From Neoceratodus forsteri (lineage: Eukaryota; Chordata; Ceratodontiformes; Ceratodontidae), in NCBI GenBank assembly GCA_016271365.2, contig CM028131.1:167652501-167716500 (forward strand): DNA of 64,000 nucleotides, given 5' to 3'. A model generated the notes under the pieces. It saw only the letters and a list, made by a program, of their open reading frames with translations, was not told the DNA's origin and ran no database searches. The stretch's first letter is position 1. Each line of letters opens with the position of its first letter. The position numbers and the translations under genes are program-made. Positions 22,597 to 34,551 of the stretch are shown in pieces.

Positions 22597-23452
22597 AAAA
22601 CAGAGAAACATAGACAATGTTGGCAGAAAAAGATTATCCATCCAGTCTGCCCAAGTTCCCTATTTAACTCTGGAGCTACTGTCCATCCAGGGTCCTAGCC
22701 CTCCCCCTCCCCAATCCTCCTTTCTAATTCTGTTGCCCTGAATGACCACTATACCCTCCACTCTATCCCAGACTTGCTTGAAACCATCAACTGTTTTAAT
22801 GCCTACCACTTCAGCCAGTAGACTGTTCCATAGCTCCACTACTCTTTCTGCAAAATAATATGTTCTCATGTCCCTCCTGAACCTCCCTCCTTTCTGTTCC
22901 TACTCATGCCCTCGTAATCTTGAACTAGCATTCAAGCCAAATAGTTTTTCGCAATTCACCTTGTTTAATCCTTTCAGGAACTTGAAGGTCTGTATCACAT
23001 CTCCCCTCTCCCTTCTGGTCTCCAGTGATTACATATTCAGTGCCCTGAGGCACTTCTCATAAGATCTGCCCTTTTGGTCCTGAATCATTTTTGTTACCTT
23101 GTGCTGCACTGTCTCCAACCTGTCCCTATCCTTCCTGAGGTGATGGCTCCAGAAATGGGTACAGTACTCCAGGTGTTATCTCACTAAAGATCTGTAAAGG
23201 GATAGTATTACCTCATTCCTTCTGCTATTAATACCCCTCCATATACACCCCAGCATCCTGCTTGCCTAATCGAAGGCATGATTGCTTGAGGGTATCACGG
23301 ATAATAACTCCTAGGTCATGTTCCTCAGTCATAGTGCTAGGTTTCACCCTGCTCATCCAGTACTCTGCCCTGTGGTTCATATTCCTTGGTGCATCACTTT
23401 GCACATTTTGGTGTTGAATTTGAATGGCCAAACCTTACACAACCCCTCTAGT
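22597..23452 (-). mobile_element. CR1 LINE, copy E (3' fragment)
   Basis: Minus-strand CR1 3' end: the segment at 22869-22660 encodes the conserved ERVVELWNSLLAEVV and GFKQVWDR C-terminal motifs, and 23431-23228 the region after the RT. The 3' tail at 22597-22640 reads like the TTTCTATG type, with divergent downstream bases (GGCAGAAAAAGATT). It looks older than copies B, I and L. Confidence 0.8.
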
Positions 23453-23859
23453 AAGGCTTGGCAAAAATTAGTAAATTCCAATGTCATGGAATCTTTGTGA
23501 AATTCCATAAAATTTTGTGAAGGTTTGAGAAATATTTTGGAATTTTCTAAAATTCTTTAATTGGTCATAAATTGGTCAGTATTACAACTATAGAACTGAC
23601 ATTCAGCATGGATACTGGAAAGGTCCTAAAAGGATATCAAGTTTCATTATATTTTTATGAGGGGATGGGAAGTTATAGGGATTCAAAATTGGGTGATTTA
23701 TTATTCACGTGTACATTTCTGAAAATATTTCTACACTGACAACTTGGCTGCCTTTGGAGCAAGATGAGTCAAAATGTATATGTGGGAGGAGCAGAGAGAG
23801 AGGATGGAAGTATAAGGAACCTGGGTGGGGTTCGACAAAGGGGATCAGGGATAAGAGGT
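23453..23859. other. Unassigned AT-rich sequence
   Basis: AT-rich, with AATTTT/AAATTT words resembling the decayed sequence at 33180-33440 and 47890-47990. No gene. Confidence 0.4.
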
Positions 23860-25591
23860 GGGGGTGGTGTTAGTAAATGCCAGGAGCTTGGGAAACAAGT
23901 TGCCAGAGTTCCAGGTCATGCTGTTCAGGGGGGGTGGATGTGGCGGTGGTCACGGAAATGTGGGCCAACAAAAACCATGACTGGGACCTAAACGTGCGAG
24001 GGTACACTATGCTCAGGAAGGATAGAAAGGAGGGCAGAGGTGGAGTGGCTATGTTCATTAGCGATGACATTGAAATTGCTAGGGTAGAAGAGGCAGAGGG
24101 AAATGTGGAGGCCTTATGGGTCACCTTACGAACCCCAGCAGGAGGTAAGGTCAGGCTGGGTGTAGTATATAGGCCCCCTGGGATGGGTGATGTTCTGGAG
24201 GATGGTTTGCTGGACAACATCATTGCCCAGTGTGGACCCAAAGGGGAAGGAGTGGTGTTAATGTGGGACCTTAATATGCCAGGTACAAACTGGGAACCAC
24301 ATCCTCTATTGTGGCCAAGGAGCAGAGGCTGCTGGATGGCTTCCAGCATGTGTTCTTAATACAGCATGTGATGGAGCCCACAAGGGAGGGGCATGTCCTG
24401 GATGTAGTTCTGGCAGATGGGGATCTGGTAAGGGACCTGGTTGTAGAGGATCTCCTGACTGGGAATGATCACAATACTGTCTGGTTTCAAATAAGCATGG
24501 GGGGGGGGAGAGCTAGGACACTGACAGTGGACTTCAGGGGGGCAGACTTTGTGGGCATGGGAAATATTCTCAAGGATCACTTGAAGGGGATTACATCAAT
24601 GACAAATGTGTAAAAGAGATGGGAGGTCATAAAATGGGGACTTCATGAGGCAGTCAGGACCTGCGCTAAGGTGAAACGTAAGGGAGCAAGGTCACATAAA
24701 CCATGCTGGTGGTCCAGTGAGGTTCAGGTAGTGGTCAGAGAAAATAAGTCGGCCTACAAAAAATATAAAACAAGAGGGGATAGGGAAAAGGAAATGTACC
24801 ATCTTGCATCTAGAAAAGTCACCCGGATGGTGATGGGGGCAAAGTCCAGTAAAGAGCAGCGGCTGGCACAGCGGATACATGGAGGGGAAAATAGTTCTTC
24901 CGGTACATTGGGGAGCAGAGAAAAACTAAGGGCCGTTTCGGCAGATTGAGATCAGAAGGAGGGTGGGTGGAAGAGGCAAGGGACCAGGCAGAGGTATTAA
25001 ATGAGTACTTCGCCTCTGTGTTCACTAGGGAGGGGGATGGGATATCTACAATGCAAGGCACAATGGGGTTAGAAGTGGAGTGAGTGGGATCAGGGAAGCA
25101 ACAGAAATGGAGCAAGAGGGAGGGAGAGGTACCCCAGGGGTGTCACATCAGGATAAAGATAAAAAGGCCAGTAAGGTGGAGGGGACGGATGATGCTATCT
25201 CCACCAAAAGGGTGTGGTTAGCTCTCAAGGCCCTAAAGAAAGATAAATCTCCTGGGTCGGATGGCATTCATCCAAGAATACTATAAGAATTGGTGGACAT
25301 ACTGGCTGCACCCCGGTGGAGCTCTTCAACAGGTCGCTTGAGACAGGGAGGGTACCTACGGATTGGCGAGAGGCACATGTGGTGCCAATCCATAAAGGGG
25401 GGTCGAGGGAAGTACCAGGTAACTATAGACCCATCAGCTTGACCTCGGTGATGGGAAAATTAATGGAGAGTATACTAAAGAAATGATTGGGGGTGTACTT
25501 GGAGGAGGTGGGAGGTCTGGATAGTCAGCAACATTGGTTTGTGTCAGGTAGATCATGTCAGACCAATCTTGTGGAGTTCTACGAATGGGTA
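23860..25591 (+). mobile_element. CR1 LINE, copy F, first part (split by CR1-G)
   Basis: Plus-strand ORF2 from the endonuclease start (VNARSLGNKLPEF, about 23870) to inside the RT (QTNLVEFYEWV, about 25560-25590), where CR1-G begins. The element resumes at 29980. Endonuclease pieces lie at 23877-24359 and 24311-24613 in different frames, and the RT start SPGSDGIHPRIL at 25250-25286. Confidence 0.88.
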
Positions 25592-26059
25592 CGAACATAC
25601 GAACATGTGAAGTTTGCCATCAGATAAAGGCCTAGAGGTCTATCAAGTCTGCTTGAATGTGCAGCTAGCACCCCTTATTCTGCAGCTGCTCCTCCCTTCC
25701 ACCCTTCCCCTTCATTGACAATCCCCCTTGTCCTGTCCCATCCCCTTTTGAAGCAGTCCGCTGTTCTACTGGATACCACTTTTGCAGGTAACACATTCCA
25801 CCCAGCCACCACCCTCTCTGTAAAAAATTGTCTCCTCATCTCCCTCCTGAACCTTCCTCCTCCAGTCTCATATCATGGCCCTGGTGTCCCTTTCCTCCCT
25901 TACTTTGAACAGCCCCTCTGTACCTGTCTTGTTTATTCCTTTTATGTACTTTAAGGTTTCAATCATGTCCCCCGTCCCTCCTCTCCTCCAGTGAGTACAT
26001 GTTCAACTCCCTCAGCCTCCTCTCATATGATAAGTCCCCCAGCCCCTTGATCATCTTTG

Positions 26060-28453
26060 TCACCATGCGCTGCACCCCTCCATTAACTTAATGTCCCTCT
26101 TCAGATACGGGCACCAGTACTGCACGCAGTACTCCAGGTGCGGCCTAACTAACGACCTAAACAGTGGCAGAATCACTTCCTCCCTCCTCGAGGATATACC
26201 CCTTGCAATACAACCCAGCATTTTGTTGGCCTTTGCAGCTGCCTTCCTACATGGTGCTGAGTTGTTCATTGACCCTGTAATGAGCACACCCAGATCCTTC
26301 TCCTCCTCTGTCTGGGCTAGCTGCACACCCCCCAGCTGGTAACTCCTCCTTGGGTTCTTCATCCCAAAATGCAGCACCTTGCACTTTTTGGCATTAAATC
26401 CCAGTTGCCAGGTGTCTGACCAGGTTACAAGCTTTGCCAGATCATCCTGCAACCCCTGCCATCCCCCTAAGTCATCCACCACTGCTCCTACCTTGGTATC
26501 ATTAGCAAACGGACTGATCTTGCTCTTGATGTCCAATGATATGTCTGCAATGAACATCCCAAACAACACTGGTCCCAACACCGAGCCCTGTGGAACACCG
26601 CTCGTCACTACCCTTGGGTATGAGAGCTCCCCGCCACCACCCTCTGTTGCCTTCCCTGAAGCCAGTTCCCTACCCATCTCACCAGCTTTGCATCTGCCCC
26701 TGTGCAGACTAACTTACTTCCCAGCCTTCCATACGGCACCGAGTCGAATGCCTTACTGAAGTCAAGATACAGGACATCCATTGCATGGCCCCTGTCCAGT
26801 TGCCTAGTTACCCAGTCATAGAACTCCACCAGGTTGGTTTGGCAGGATCTGCCCCGTATGAAGCCATGCTGTCTGCTGTCCTGTAGTCCTTTGGCTTCTA
26901 GGAGGGCCACCAGCCTTTCCTTCAGGATAGTCTCCATTAGCTTACCCATGATGGATGTGAGGCTCACTGGTCTGTAGTTTCCCGGTTCATCCTTGGGGCC
27001 ACTCTTGTGGAGGGGCACCACATGAGCCATCCTCCAGTCCTGAGGTACACACCCCGAATGTAGTGAGGCATTAAATAGGTCTGCCAAAGGTCCTACCAGG
27101 ACCTCTGCCAGCTCCTTCAGTACCCTGGGGTGGATGCCATCTGGGCTTGGCGCCTTATCCACCCTCAGTGCCTTCAAACCCTCCTGTACTCTGCCCTCCA
27201 TGATTTCCCTATCTGTCACCCCCTCCCATCCTGTTTCTGCCATTTCTCCCCCCTTGGGTGTCACCCTCCTCTTCTCTTTAATAAATACTGAGCAGAAGTA
27301 CTCATTTAGTGCTTCTGCCTTATTGCGCCCTGCTTTCACCCAACCCCCCATCTTCCTAATTCTTACTATGTGGTCCTTACAGCTCCTTTTCTCCCTGATA
27401 TACCTAAAGAAGTCCTTCTCCCCCTTCTAAATGCCTTGTGCCAGCCTGAGTTCCGTAGATGCCTTGGTTCCCCTTACTGCTCTTGTCACCTCCTTCGATT
27501 GCATCAAGTACCCCTCCCTGTCCTCCCCTCTCCCTATTTTCTTGTACTTCCTAAAGGTGGCTCTTTTCCTCTTTACCTTTTCCATGACCTCCTTGCTCAA
27601 CCAGCTCAGTTTCTTAGCCCTAGGCTTCTTGCTCTGGGCCTTGCAGCAGGTTTTGGTTGCCTCCACTATCCCCAGCTTTATGAGCTCCCACCTCTGGTTA
27701 GTGTCCATACTAGATTGAATTCTGGCCAGGTACCCTTTTACCACTTCCCCCATCCTCCCAAAGTTGGCCCTCCTGAAGTCCAGCACTATTGTGCCAGATT
27801 CCACTCCTTCCTTGCCCATATCCAGTGTGAGCCATACTGAGTGGTGGTCACTCCCTGACAGCGGTTCCTCCACTGTAAGTTCTCTCACAAAGTCCCCATT
27901 TGCCAGCATAAGGTCAAGGGTATTCCCTAACCTGGTTGGTTCACTGACCATTTACAGCAGGAAGCTGTCCTGGAAGGCATCCAGCAGTACATGCTCCCTT
28001 CTGTTCCTGGTTGTTGGGGGTACTCCAGTCCACTCCTGGCATGTTGAAATCCTCCACATTCACCACACTACCCTTCTCACAGGTCCTCCTGATCTGTCCT
28101 GCTAGTTTCCTGTCTAAATCCTCCATCTGAGATGGCGGCCTGTACACTACTCCCATTCTAAGAATCCTATTCTTGGAATCCTGGGTTTGCATACAAATTG
28201 ACTCCGTACTACCCTCCTCCCCTTCCTCGCTTACACACTTCAGTCCTTCCTTCACATATAGTTCCACACCCCCTCCTTTCCCAATCACCCTGTCCCTACG
28301 AAATAACCTGTACCCTGGTACAGACAGGTCCCAGTCATTGTATTGGGTGGCCCATGTTTCTGTGATGGCTGCAATGTCCACCTCTCCCTCTGCCACGAGC
28401 ACCTGTAACTCTGCAGTTTTCCTCCCAAGGCTCCTAGCATTAAGGGTAACCAC
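26060..28453 (-). pseudogene. CR1-G ORF2: endonuclease-reverse transcriptase, RT active site mutated
   Basis: Starts at 28453 with TLNARSLGRKTAEL. Endonuclease motifs ETWA, VVYRPPSQ and DFNMPGVDWS (about 28030) and SGSDHHSVW (about 27840) keep the catalytic Asp, Asn, Asp and His. The RT part is open from 27351 to 26608 with GIHPRVLKEL, QHGFIRGRSCQTN and LYLDFSKAFDSVPY. Motif C reads FAND instead of FADD (26498-26509), so the second catalytic Asp is lost. The C-terminal domain ends near 26060. Frameshifts lie near 27960, 27430 and 26640. Confidence 0.88.
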
Positions 28454-28605
28454 CTTCCACCATTTCCCCCCATCCTGCCCTCATTTACTAGCATCACCAG
28501 TAGTACTTGCCATTTGTCCTTTGTCACTGTTATGGGGGGTAAGCTCATATGGTTTCCCAACCTGTGGTCTCTACATGTCTCTTGCCCAATTGCCACCCCC
28601 CACTC

Positions 28606-29864
28606 CTAGTTTAAATTCCTTACTTCCTCTATGTACTCCTCCATCCTCTGTTTCAACACTTTCTTTCCCTCCACACTCAAGTGTAGTCTGTCCTTGGCAT
28701 AGATACTACTGTCCTCCCAGGTCCCTCCCCACTCCCCCAACAGCCCATACCCTTTAGCACAACACCAGGTTCTTAGCCATCCGTCAAATTCCTCTATTCT
28801 CAGCTTTCTTGTTGTGCTTGCCTTGGGCACAGGAAGTAGCTCCAAAAAAGTTACTGATCTTCCTGCCCCCTCACATAATTGTCCTAGTTCCTCAAACCTC
28901 CTCTGGACTATATCTACTGTCTTGTCAGCCAGGTTGTTCGTCCCAAGATGTATAATTAAGTGAGACTTGTCCCTACCCCCTTCTAGCATATTTCAGAACA
29001 GATTTTTCCACCCTTTCTGCTGTCATTCCTGGCATGGCCTCCACCCAAATGCGACTATGCCTCTCCCCCTTGCAACCCCACCTAACTCCTCTTAGTATTG
29101 AGTCCCCCAGCACTAGGATTCAACCACTCTTAGTCCCTACTTGCTTCCATTCATCTCCCTCTCTCATTTCTGGCTCCTCTTCTTCCTCCTGCACATTACT
29201 TCCCCCTATTACCCCTGTTGCAGTTCTCCCAGCAGAACTTCCCCCTGCTCCAGTTTGGTCCAGGCATTTATCAATTACTCCTCTAATTTCATCATGTCCC
29301 TCCTCCACCTTCTTCCTCTCTAGCAGTGCAAAACTATTTTCTGAAGACCCTTCCCAAATGCCCACTCCCTCTCTCTTCATAGTAACCTGTTCTCTCCTTT
29401 CCACTCCATGACTTTTGCAACTTCTTCGCCTCCCCCTCACAAGTCCCTATCTCCTCCTTCCATTTGTCTTTTGTCTCCTGAACTGGTTTCCCTAGCAATC
29501 GTTCTTCCTGGTCTGGGCCCGCTTGTCCCTGCTTTCCTTCTTCTGACCCTCTCCTCACCACTGTTGGCTTAAATGGCCCTTCCTCATCTCCCCTTCTTCA
29601 TCCCTCCAGTATTGGGCTAAACCCACCCCCAGTCTGCCTTGCCTGTCTTAGTTCCTCCTGCAGACCCTCAATCTCCTTTCTGAGTTTCTCTGTGTGGTTG
29701 CACACTAAACATTCTCCCACACTCCAGGCAATTTTTAGAAAGTTTGGTGCACCGCAGTTGTTGCAGCCTACCATCCTACCCATTGCTATTGTTGCCCACC
29801 AGCGACCCCCCAAGCTTCCAGATGCAGGATACCAAACACTCTCCCAAGTCTCCCCTCTCCCCAC
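28606..29864 (-). pseudogene. CR1-G ORF1: zinc ribbon, coiled coil, SGNH esterase
   Basis: Same architecture as copy B. From 29864 downward: CNNCG and CLVC form a CxxC...CxxC zinc ribbon (about 29770-29700), followed by LRKEIEGLQEELRQ, a short coiled coil. A variable linker crosses a frame change (29440-29120). The esterase half follows, with a serine block near 29110, then IIHLGTNNLADK (about 28940) and KDRLHLSVEGKKVLKQR near the end (about 28670). GTND reads GTNN here. This ORF1 differs in sequence from copy B, in line with the two 3'-tail subfamilies. Confidence 0.83.
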
Positions 29865-29979
29865 CTCTATCAGTGCAAAACATTCTTTTCTTAATTTCCC
29901 TTACCCCCTTTATTGTACACGTTAAGATAGATTGAGCAACTGCTTTTTATATTCCTAACCTTCCTATCGAAACTCAAAA

Positions 29980-31242
29980 ACATCAGAACTGGACAGGGGA
30001 AAGCCTGTGGATGTATTATTCTTGGACTTTAGCAAGACATTTGACTCCGTCTCCCACAATGGTCTGGTGGAGAAACTGATGGGGTTGGGAGTAGGCCCTT
30101 TGATGGTCAGATGGATTGAAAACTGGCTAGCTGGATGCACCCAGAGAGTAGTGGTCAGTGGGGAGTTTTCAAACCCTAGAGAGGTCGGTAGTGGGGTACC
30201 GCAGGGCTCGGTCCTGGGTCCGATCCTGTTTAATGCATGCATATCGGACATCAGGGAAGGTAAAGAGTGTGAAATGAGCATCTTCACTGATGACTGCAAT
30301 ATGGGAGCAGTAGTTGAGGGGGAAGAGGGAAGGTTGGCACTGCAAGGGGACCTGGACACCCTGGAAAGCTGGGCTCACACATGGAAATTCAATTTCATAT
30401 CACCAAGTGCAAGGTGTTACATCTTGGGCATGGAAACCCTAAACACAGGTACACCCTGGAAGGGGAGGCGCTGGAGGCCTCAACAGGGGAAAAATACCTA
30501 GGGGTTATGGTGGATGCATGTATGAATAACTCTGAGCAGTGCAGGAGAGCGGCTAGCAAGGCAATCAGGATGTTGGGATGCATCATAAGGGGATCACCTC
30601 TAGGAGCAGGGAAGTGATTCTGCCAATGATTCAGTCAATGGACTAGTTAGATCACACCTTGAGTACTGTGTACAGTACTGGAGACTACACTTGAAGATGG
30701 ACATACAGCTCCTGGAGATGGTACAGAGGAGGGCAACTAAGATGATACGAGGACTACGGGATTTGACATATGAGGACAGACTTGAGGAACTCTGCCTGTT
30801 TTCATTGGAGGAGAGGAGAGACAGGGGGACGTGATTGAGGTCTTCAAGTACCTCAAGGGAATAAATAGGGTAAACATGGAGGGGATCTTTAGACTAAAGC
30901 AGTGAAGTATCACCAGAGGGCATGGTTTGAAGTTGGAAGGTGGAAGGGTGAGGGGGGAAAAGAGGAGGAGGTTTTTCACTGAGAGGGTGGTGGACCTTTG
31001 GAATGTACTGCCTGGTGAGCTGGTTCAGAGATCCACAGTGGAGGGCTTCAAGAGAGGGTGGGACAGACACAGAAAGCGGATGTATCAGATGATGGCCTGT
31101 CCCGGGGGGGTGGGGATGGATGATAGGGGTTTCTGTAACACAAGGGTGGGAGGGCCTCAGCACCCAATTAGGGATCTGAGGTTCAAAAAGACTCGATAGA
31201 CCATAAGGCCTAATCTTCTGGCAATTAGTATGTTAGTATGTT
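29980..31242 (+). mobile_element. CR1 LINE, copy F, second part with 3' end
   Basis: Resumes with ELDRGKPVDVLFLDFSKTFDSV (motif A), directly following the EFYEWV end of part one, so the two pieces are one element. Later motifs are VPQGSVLGPILFN and SIFTDDCN, where the usual FADD reads FTDD. The C-terminal domain follows (about 30650-31090). It ends near 31242 in a GTTAGTATGTTA-type tail. Confidence 0.87.
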
Positions 31243-31302
31243 ATATGCATACTTTTTTGGAAGAGTCAAAGAAATGGCAAGTAGAGAGGTAATTGGTTAT
31301 GT

Positions 31303-31454
31303 AAGCAATAAGGCATGATGGGGTGTGCATGGAACACATTTTACTGCCCAGCCAGGGGCAAAATAAGGCACAACACCAAAGGTCAAGTGGCTTTAGCCAC
31401 TGGCCATGCTGTAAAATGTGTTCCACGCACATCCCAGAGTGCCTTATTGCGCTT
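31303..31454. repeat. Hairpin at the start of tandem unit 1
   Basis: The left arm, 31303-31344, and the right arm, 31411-31454, are inverted copies (GCAATAAGGCA... against ...TGCCTTATTGC). The loop is about 65 bases. Confidence 0.75.
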
Positions 31455-32216
31455 ATAAAATGGACTCCTTTTTTAAAAACTTTTTGCAGTTGGTAAAAGC
31501 ATGTTTATATGTAGAAACAATAGATTTACTTGTGTACATTTATGATAAAATAGTCCTTCCACCCACTACAAATGATGTCATTGATGATGATGTCATTGTA
31601 TTATTGCCTACTTTCTTCTTCCTGTTTTTTTCTCACATTCAAGATATGGAATGTTTATCATAGAATGTTTACCATGGAATACATGTATTCAAAATTCTGC
31701 TCAGTTCCATTGGCAGAATGTTTCTCTCCTAACAGTGTGTACACACAGACAACAAAGGCCTTTGTTACAGCCAGAGACTCAATTATCTCACTGTCAGGGC
31801 AAGAAAACAATTCCCTGATGAGCAGGTGAAGATAGAATGGAGATTTTTCACTGTCAGCAAAGAAGCAGTTGTAGTGAAAACTATAAACAATATGTATTGT
31901 TTCTAATTTGTTTATGTACATAAGGAAAGTGTGATAATCAAGGAAACTACAATTAATTAATTTGTTTTTTTTTAAGGTAGTTTTATTTTTATTGCCCAGA
32001 TGAAGTTTTTTTTTAAAGTGTAAAGGTAGCAGCCATGTTTGTGGTGGATGATCAGTTCTGGCTGTAGGGGGCTAACTGAAATGCCTGTGTTCCAAATGCC
32101 CATTGACCTGGTTTCCAGACTCTTCGCAGTCCTTTCTTTAGCCATATGTAAATCATATTTTACACATAAATAACAGCCAATCAGAATCCATCATTTTACC
32201 CTGCCATTTTATATGC

Positions 32217-32368
32217 AAGCAATAAGGCACAAAGGGGTGTGTGTAAATCATATTTTACAGCATGGCCAGAGGCATAGCAAGGCATGAGGCCAATGTCCGA
32301 GTGACTTCAGCTGCTGGCCGTGCTGTAAAATATGGTTTACATGCACCCCTTAGTGCCTTATTGAGCTT
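32217..32368. repeat. Hairpin at the start of tandem unit 2
   Basis: Homologous to the hairpin at 31303. The left arm is 32217-32258 and the right arm 32324-32368. The ATATTTTAC/GTAAAATAT core is conserved in inverted form. Confidence 0.75.
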
Positions 32369-33160
32369 ATAAAATTGACTTCTTTTTTTTCACTTTTGAC
32401 TATTGGGGAAAGCATGTTTATGTGTAGAAAAATAGATTTACTTTGTGCATTTGTGATAAAATAATCCTTCCACCCACTGCTAGAGATGTCATTGATGATG
32501 TCATTGTATTATTGCCTACTTTCTTCTTCCTGTTTTTTTTTTCCCTGCTGTTCCCCACATTCAAAATATGGAATGTTTATCATGGAATGTTTAATACGGA
32601 ATATATGGATTCAAAATTCTGTTCAGTTCCACTGGCAGGCTATTTCTCTCCCAACACACTATACACAGAGACTACACATACCTATGTTACAGCCAGAGAC
32701 TCAGTTATCTCACTGTCAGGGCAAGAACAAGAGAGTTCCCTGATAAGCAGTTAAAGACAGAAGAAGGATTTTGACTGTCAGCAAAGAAACAGTTGTAGTG
32801 AAAAATATAAACAATACTTATGGTTTCTAATTTGTTTATGCATGTAAGGAGAGAGTGATAATCAGGGAAACAGCATTTAATTCATTTATTTTATTTTTTA
32901 TTTAAAGTAGTTTTATTTTTAGGGCCCAGTTGAAGTTTTTACAGTGTAAAGGTAGCAGCCATGTTTGTGGTGGAAGATCAGTTCTGGCAGTAGAGAGCTA
33001 ACTGAAATGCTTGTGTTCCAAACACTGACCTGTGTTGCAGACTCTTCACTGCTGAGCACTGCTGAGCAATCCTTTTTTACCCATATGTAAACCATATTTT
33101 ACACATAAATAAGAGCCAATCAGATTACACAATTTTACCCTGCCATTTTATAAGTAAATT

Positions 33161-33689
33161 GTAAGTCACAGGCATTCAAAATTTCACAATTTATTTGTTA
33201 AATCATGTGAAAATTTTCTAAATATTACAGTGTTTGTAGCTCCTCTGCTATTGCATGTATACATTGAAGATCTGCCATGCATACTGAAGTAAATGTGTAC
33301 TGGAATCTAATTAAGCTGAATAAATGTGGTTTAGTAGGTTAAAATTTATTGTGAAATTACTAATTGGCAAAATTTGCTCAAAAGTTAATAGATGCATAAT
33401 AGGTAATGTCACTAGAATTTCACTTGTGGAATTTAACTTTCACAAAGTACTCTTCACCACTGAATCACCTTACCTGCACTAGCATCATGACTATGCAATA
33501 TCTCTCCAACACTCCTGCAACAGTGATATCCAGCATCAACCACCATCATAATTAAAGATATCCAAATCCTTGTGTCACAAGGGCAAAAGTTGCAAGTAGT
33601 TGTAAGACTTGGTGTCACTATTTTCAGAAGATAAAAATATACATTGTTATCTAATGGGTTGTTAAAGAGTAAGCAGGGAGCACTGTACA
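33161..33689. other. Unassigned AT-rich sequence
   Basis: No gene. The segment 33350-33450 (CTAGAATTTCACTTGTGGAA) resembles 47955-47990, so part of it may be an old dispersed repeat. Confidence 0.4.
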
Positions 33690-34266
33690 CTGTACAGACA
33701 GTCTGTGAGACACCATCTGGAGTACCGAATGCAGTTCTGGAGACCCCATCTCCACAAGGACATAGACAGGATGGAGGCAGTCCAGAGGAGGACAACTAAA
33801 ATGGTGCAAGGTTTACACCAGAAGCCATACAAAGAGAGACTAAAGGAGATTAATATGTATACACTAGAGAAAAGGAGTAAGAGGGGGGACATGATAGAAA
33901 CTTTCAAGTATCTCAGGGGAATCAACAAGGTCAAAGAAGGTTGTATCTGTCAGAAAAAGAGGTGTGCAAGAACAAGGGGGCACAACTTGAAGATAGAAGC
34001 GGAATGGCTCTGGGGAAATGTGAGAAAGTATTTTATCATGGAGGGGGTGGTGGACGCATGGAATGGCCTTTCTGAGGAGGTTGTGGGTGTCAAAAACAAT
34101 GGGTGAATTCAAGAATGCATGGGACAGACATAAGGCAATTCTGGTGGGGGTTAGGAAGAAGTAGACTATTGGTTAACTAGGATCTGCAGCTTATTGAATA
34201 GGTAGGGAAATGGGCAGACTGGGTGGGCCAAGCAAGCCTTATCTGCTGTCAAAGTCTATGTTTCTA
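33690..34266 (+). mobile_element. CR1 LINE, copy H (3' fragment)
   Basis: Encodes only the C-terminal domain after RT: HLEYRMQFWRPHLHKDIDRMEAVQRR (33710 on) and the YFIMEGVVDAWNGL segment (about 34030), open in 33705-34106. It ends in the AAAGTCTATGTTTCTA tail of the TTTCTATG-type subfamily. Confidence 0.88.
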
Positions 34267-34409
34267 ATAAGTTACAGAAACAATGCTGCACTTGCATGTG
34301 CTTCCGCAAGTCATTTAGTCAGTGAGCTGTAGTGGTTATCTGGCATAGTGCAAGAATTCAAGGTAGTGCACAGTGATGTCTGACTATTCTTCATAGTTCA
34401 TCAGTAAGC

Positions 34410-34551
34410 AATAATACCCGACAGGGAGGGCGGTATTGGGCTATACCGGACCACCCAGGAGCATAATGAGGCCTGCACCACAGGTGGAGGGCCTTATAGC
34501 CCATGGAAGGTCCTGTATAGCCCATACTGTCCACCCTGGAGGGTATTATTT
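34410..34551. repeat. MITE-like inverted repeat, 142 bp
   Basis: The arms at 34410-34454 and 34507-34551 are inverted copies, each holding AATAATACCC at the outside and GGGCTATAC inside. There is no coding content. The outer ends look like terminal inverted repeats of a miniature DNA transposon, though no target duplication was assigned. Confidence 0.65.

Larger units (their letters stand above)
25592..29979 (-). mobile_element. CR1 LINE, copy G, nearly full length, inserted in CR1-F
   Basis: A 4.4 kb minus-strand CR1 with a short 5' UTR (about 29979-29865, holding a TATAAAAAG-like box near 29950), ORF1, ORF2 and the GTATGTTC-type 3' end at 25592. It sits in the opposite orientation inside the RT of CR1-F. 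Short AACAT words occur at both junctions, but a target duplication is not certain. Confidence 0.9.
23860..31090 (+). pseudogene. CR1-F ORF2, split and frameshifted
   Basis: This is the coding part of copy F, interrupted at 25591-29980 by CR1-G. The endonuclease carries GVVYRPPG and a GDLNMPG-like box read as WDLNMPGTNW (about 24270). Its SDH-like motif reads GNDHNTVWF (about 24460). RT motifs A and B are present, while motif C is FTDD. Many frameshifts and the 4.4 kb insertion make it non-functional. The role would have been target nicking and reverse transcription of CR1 RNA. Confidence 0.83.
31296..33160. repeat. Tandem duplication of a ~914 bp unit
   Basis: Unit 1 (about 31296-32210) and unit 2 (about 32211-33160) align along their length: both open AAGCAATAAGGCA, share the AGATTTACTT...TCCTTCCACCCACT block, and end with CCAATCAGA...TTTTACCCTGCCATTTTAT. 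The offset is about 914 bp. Neither unit has a credible gene; the short open frames near 31418-31663 and 32443-32754 are the same stretch in both copies and look fortuitous. It may be a tandemly inserted non-autonomous DNA element. Confidence 0.75.

Noticed and set aside
31418..31829. Similar open frames in both 914 bp units, with hydrophobic FFFLFF stretches
   Set aside because: They arise from TTC/TTT tracts, differ in frame between copies and have no known domain.
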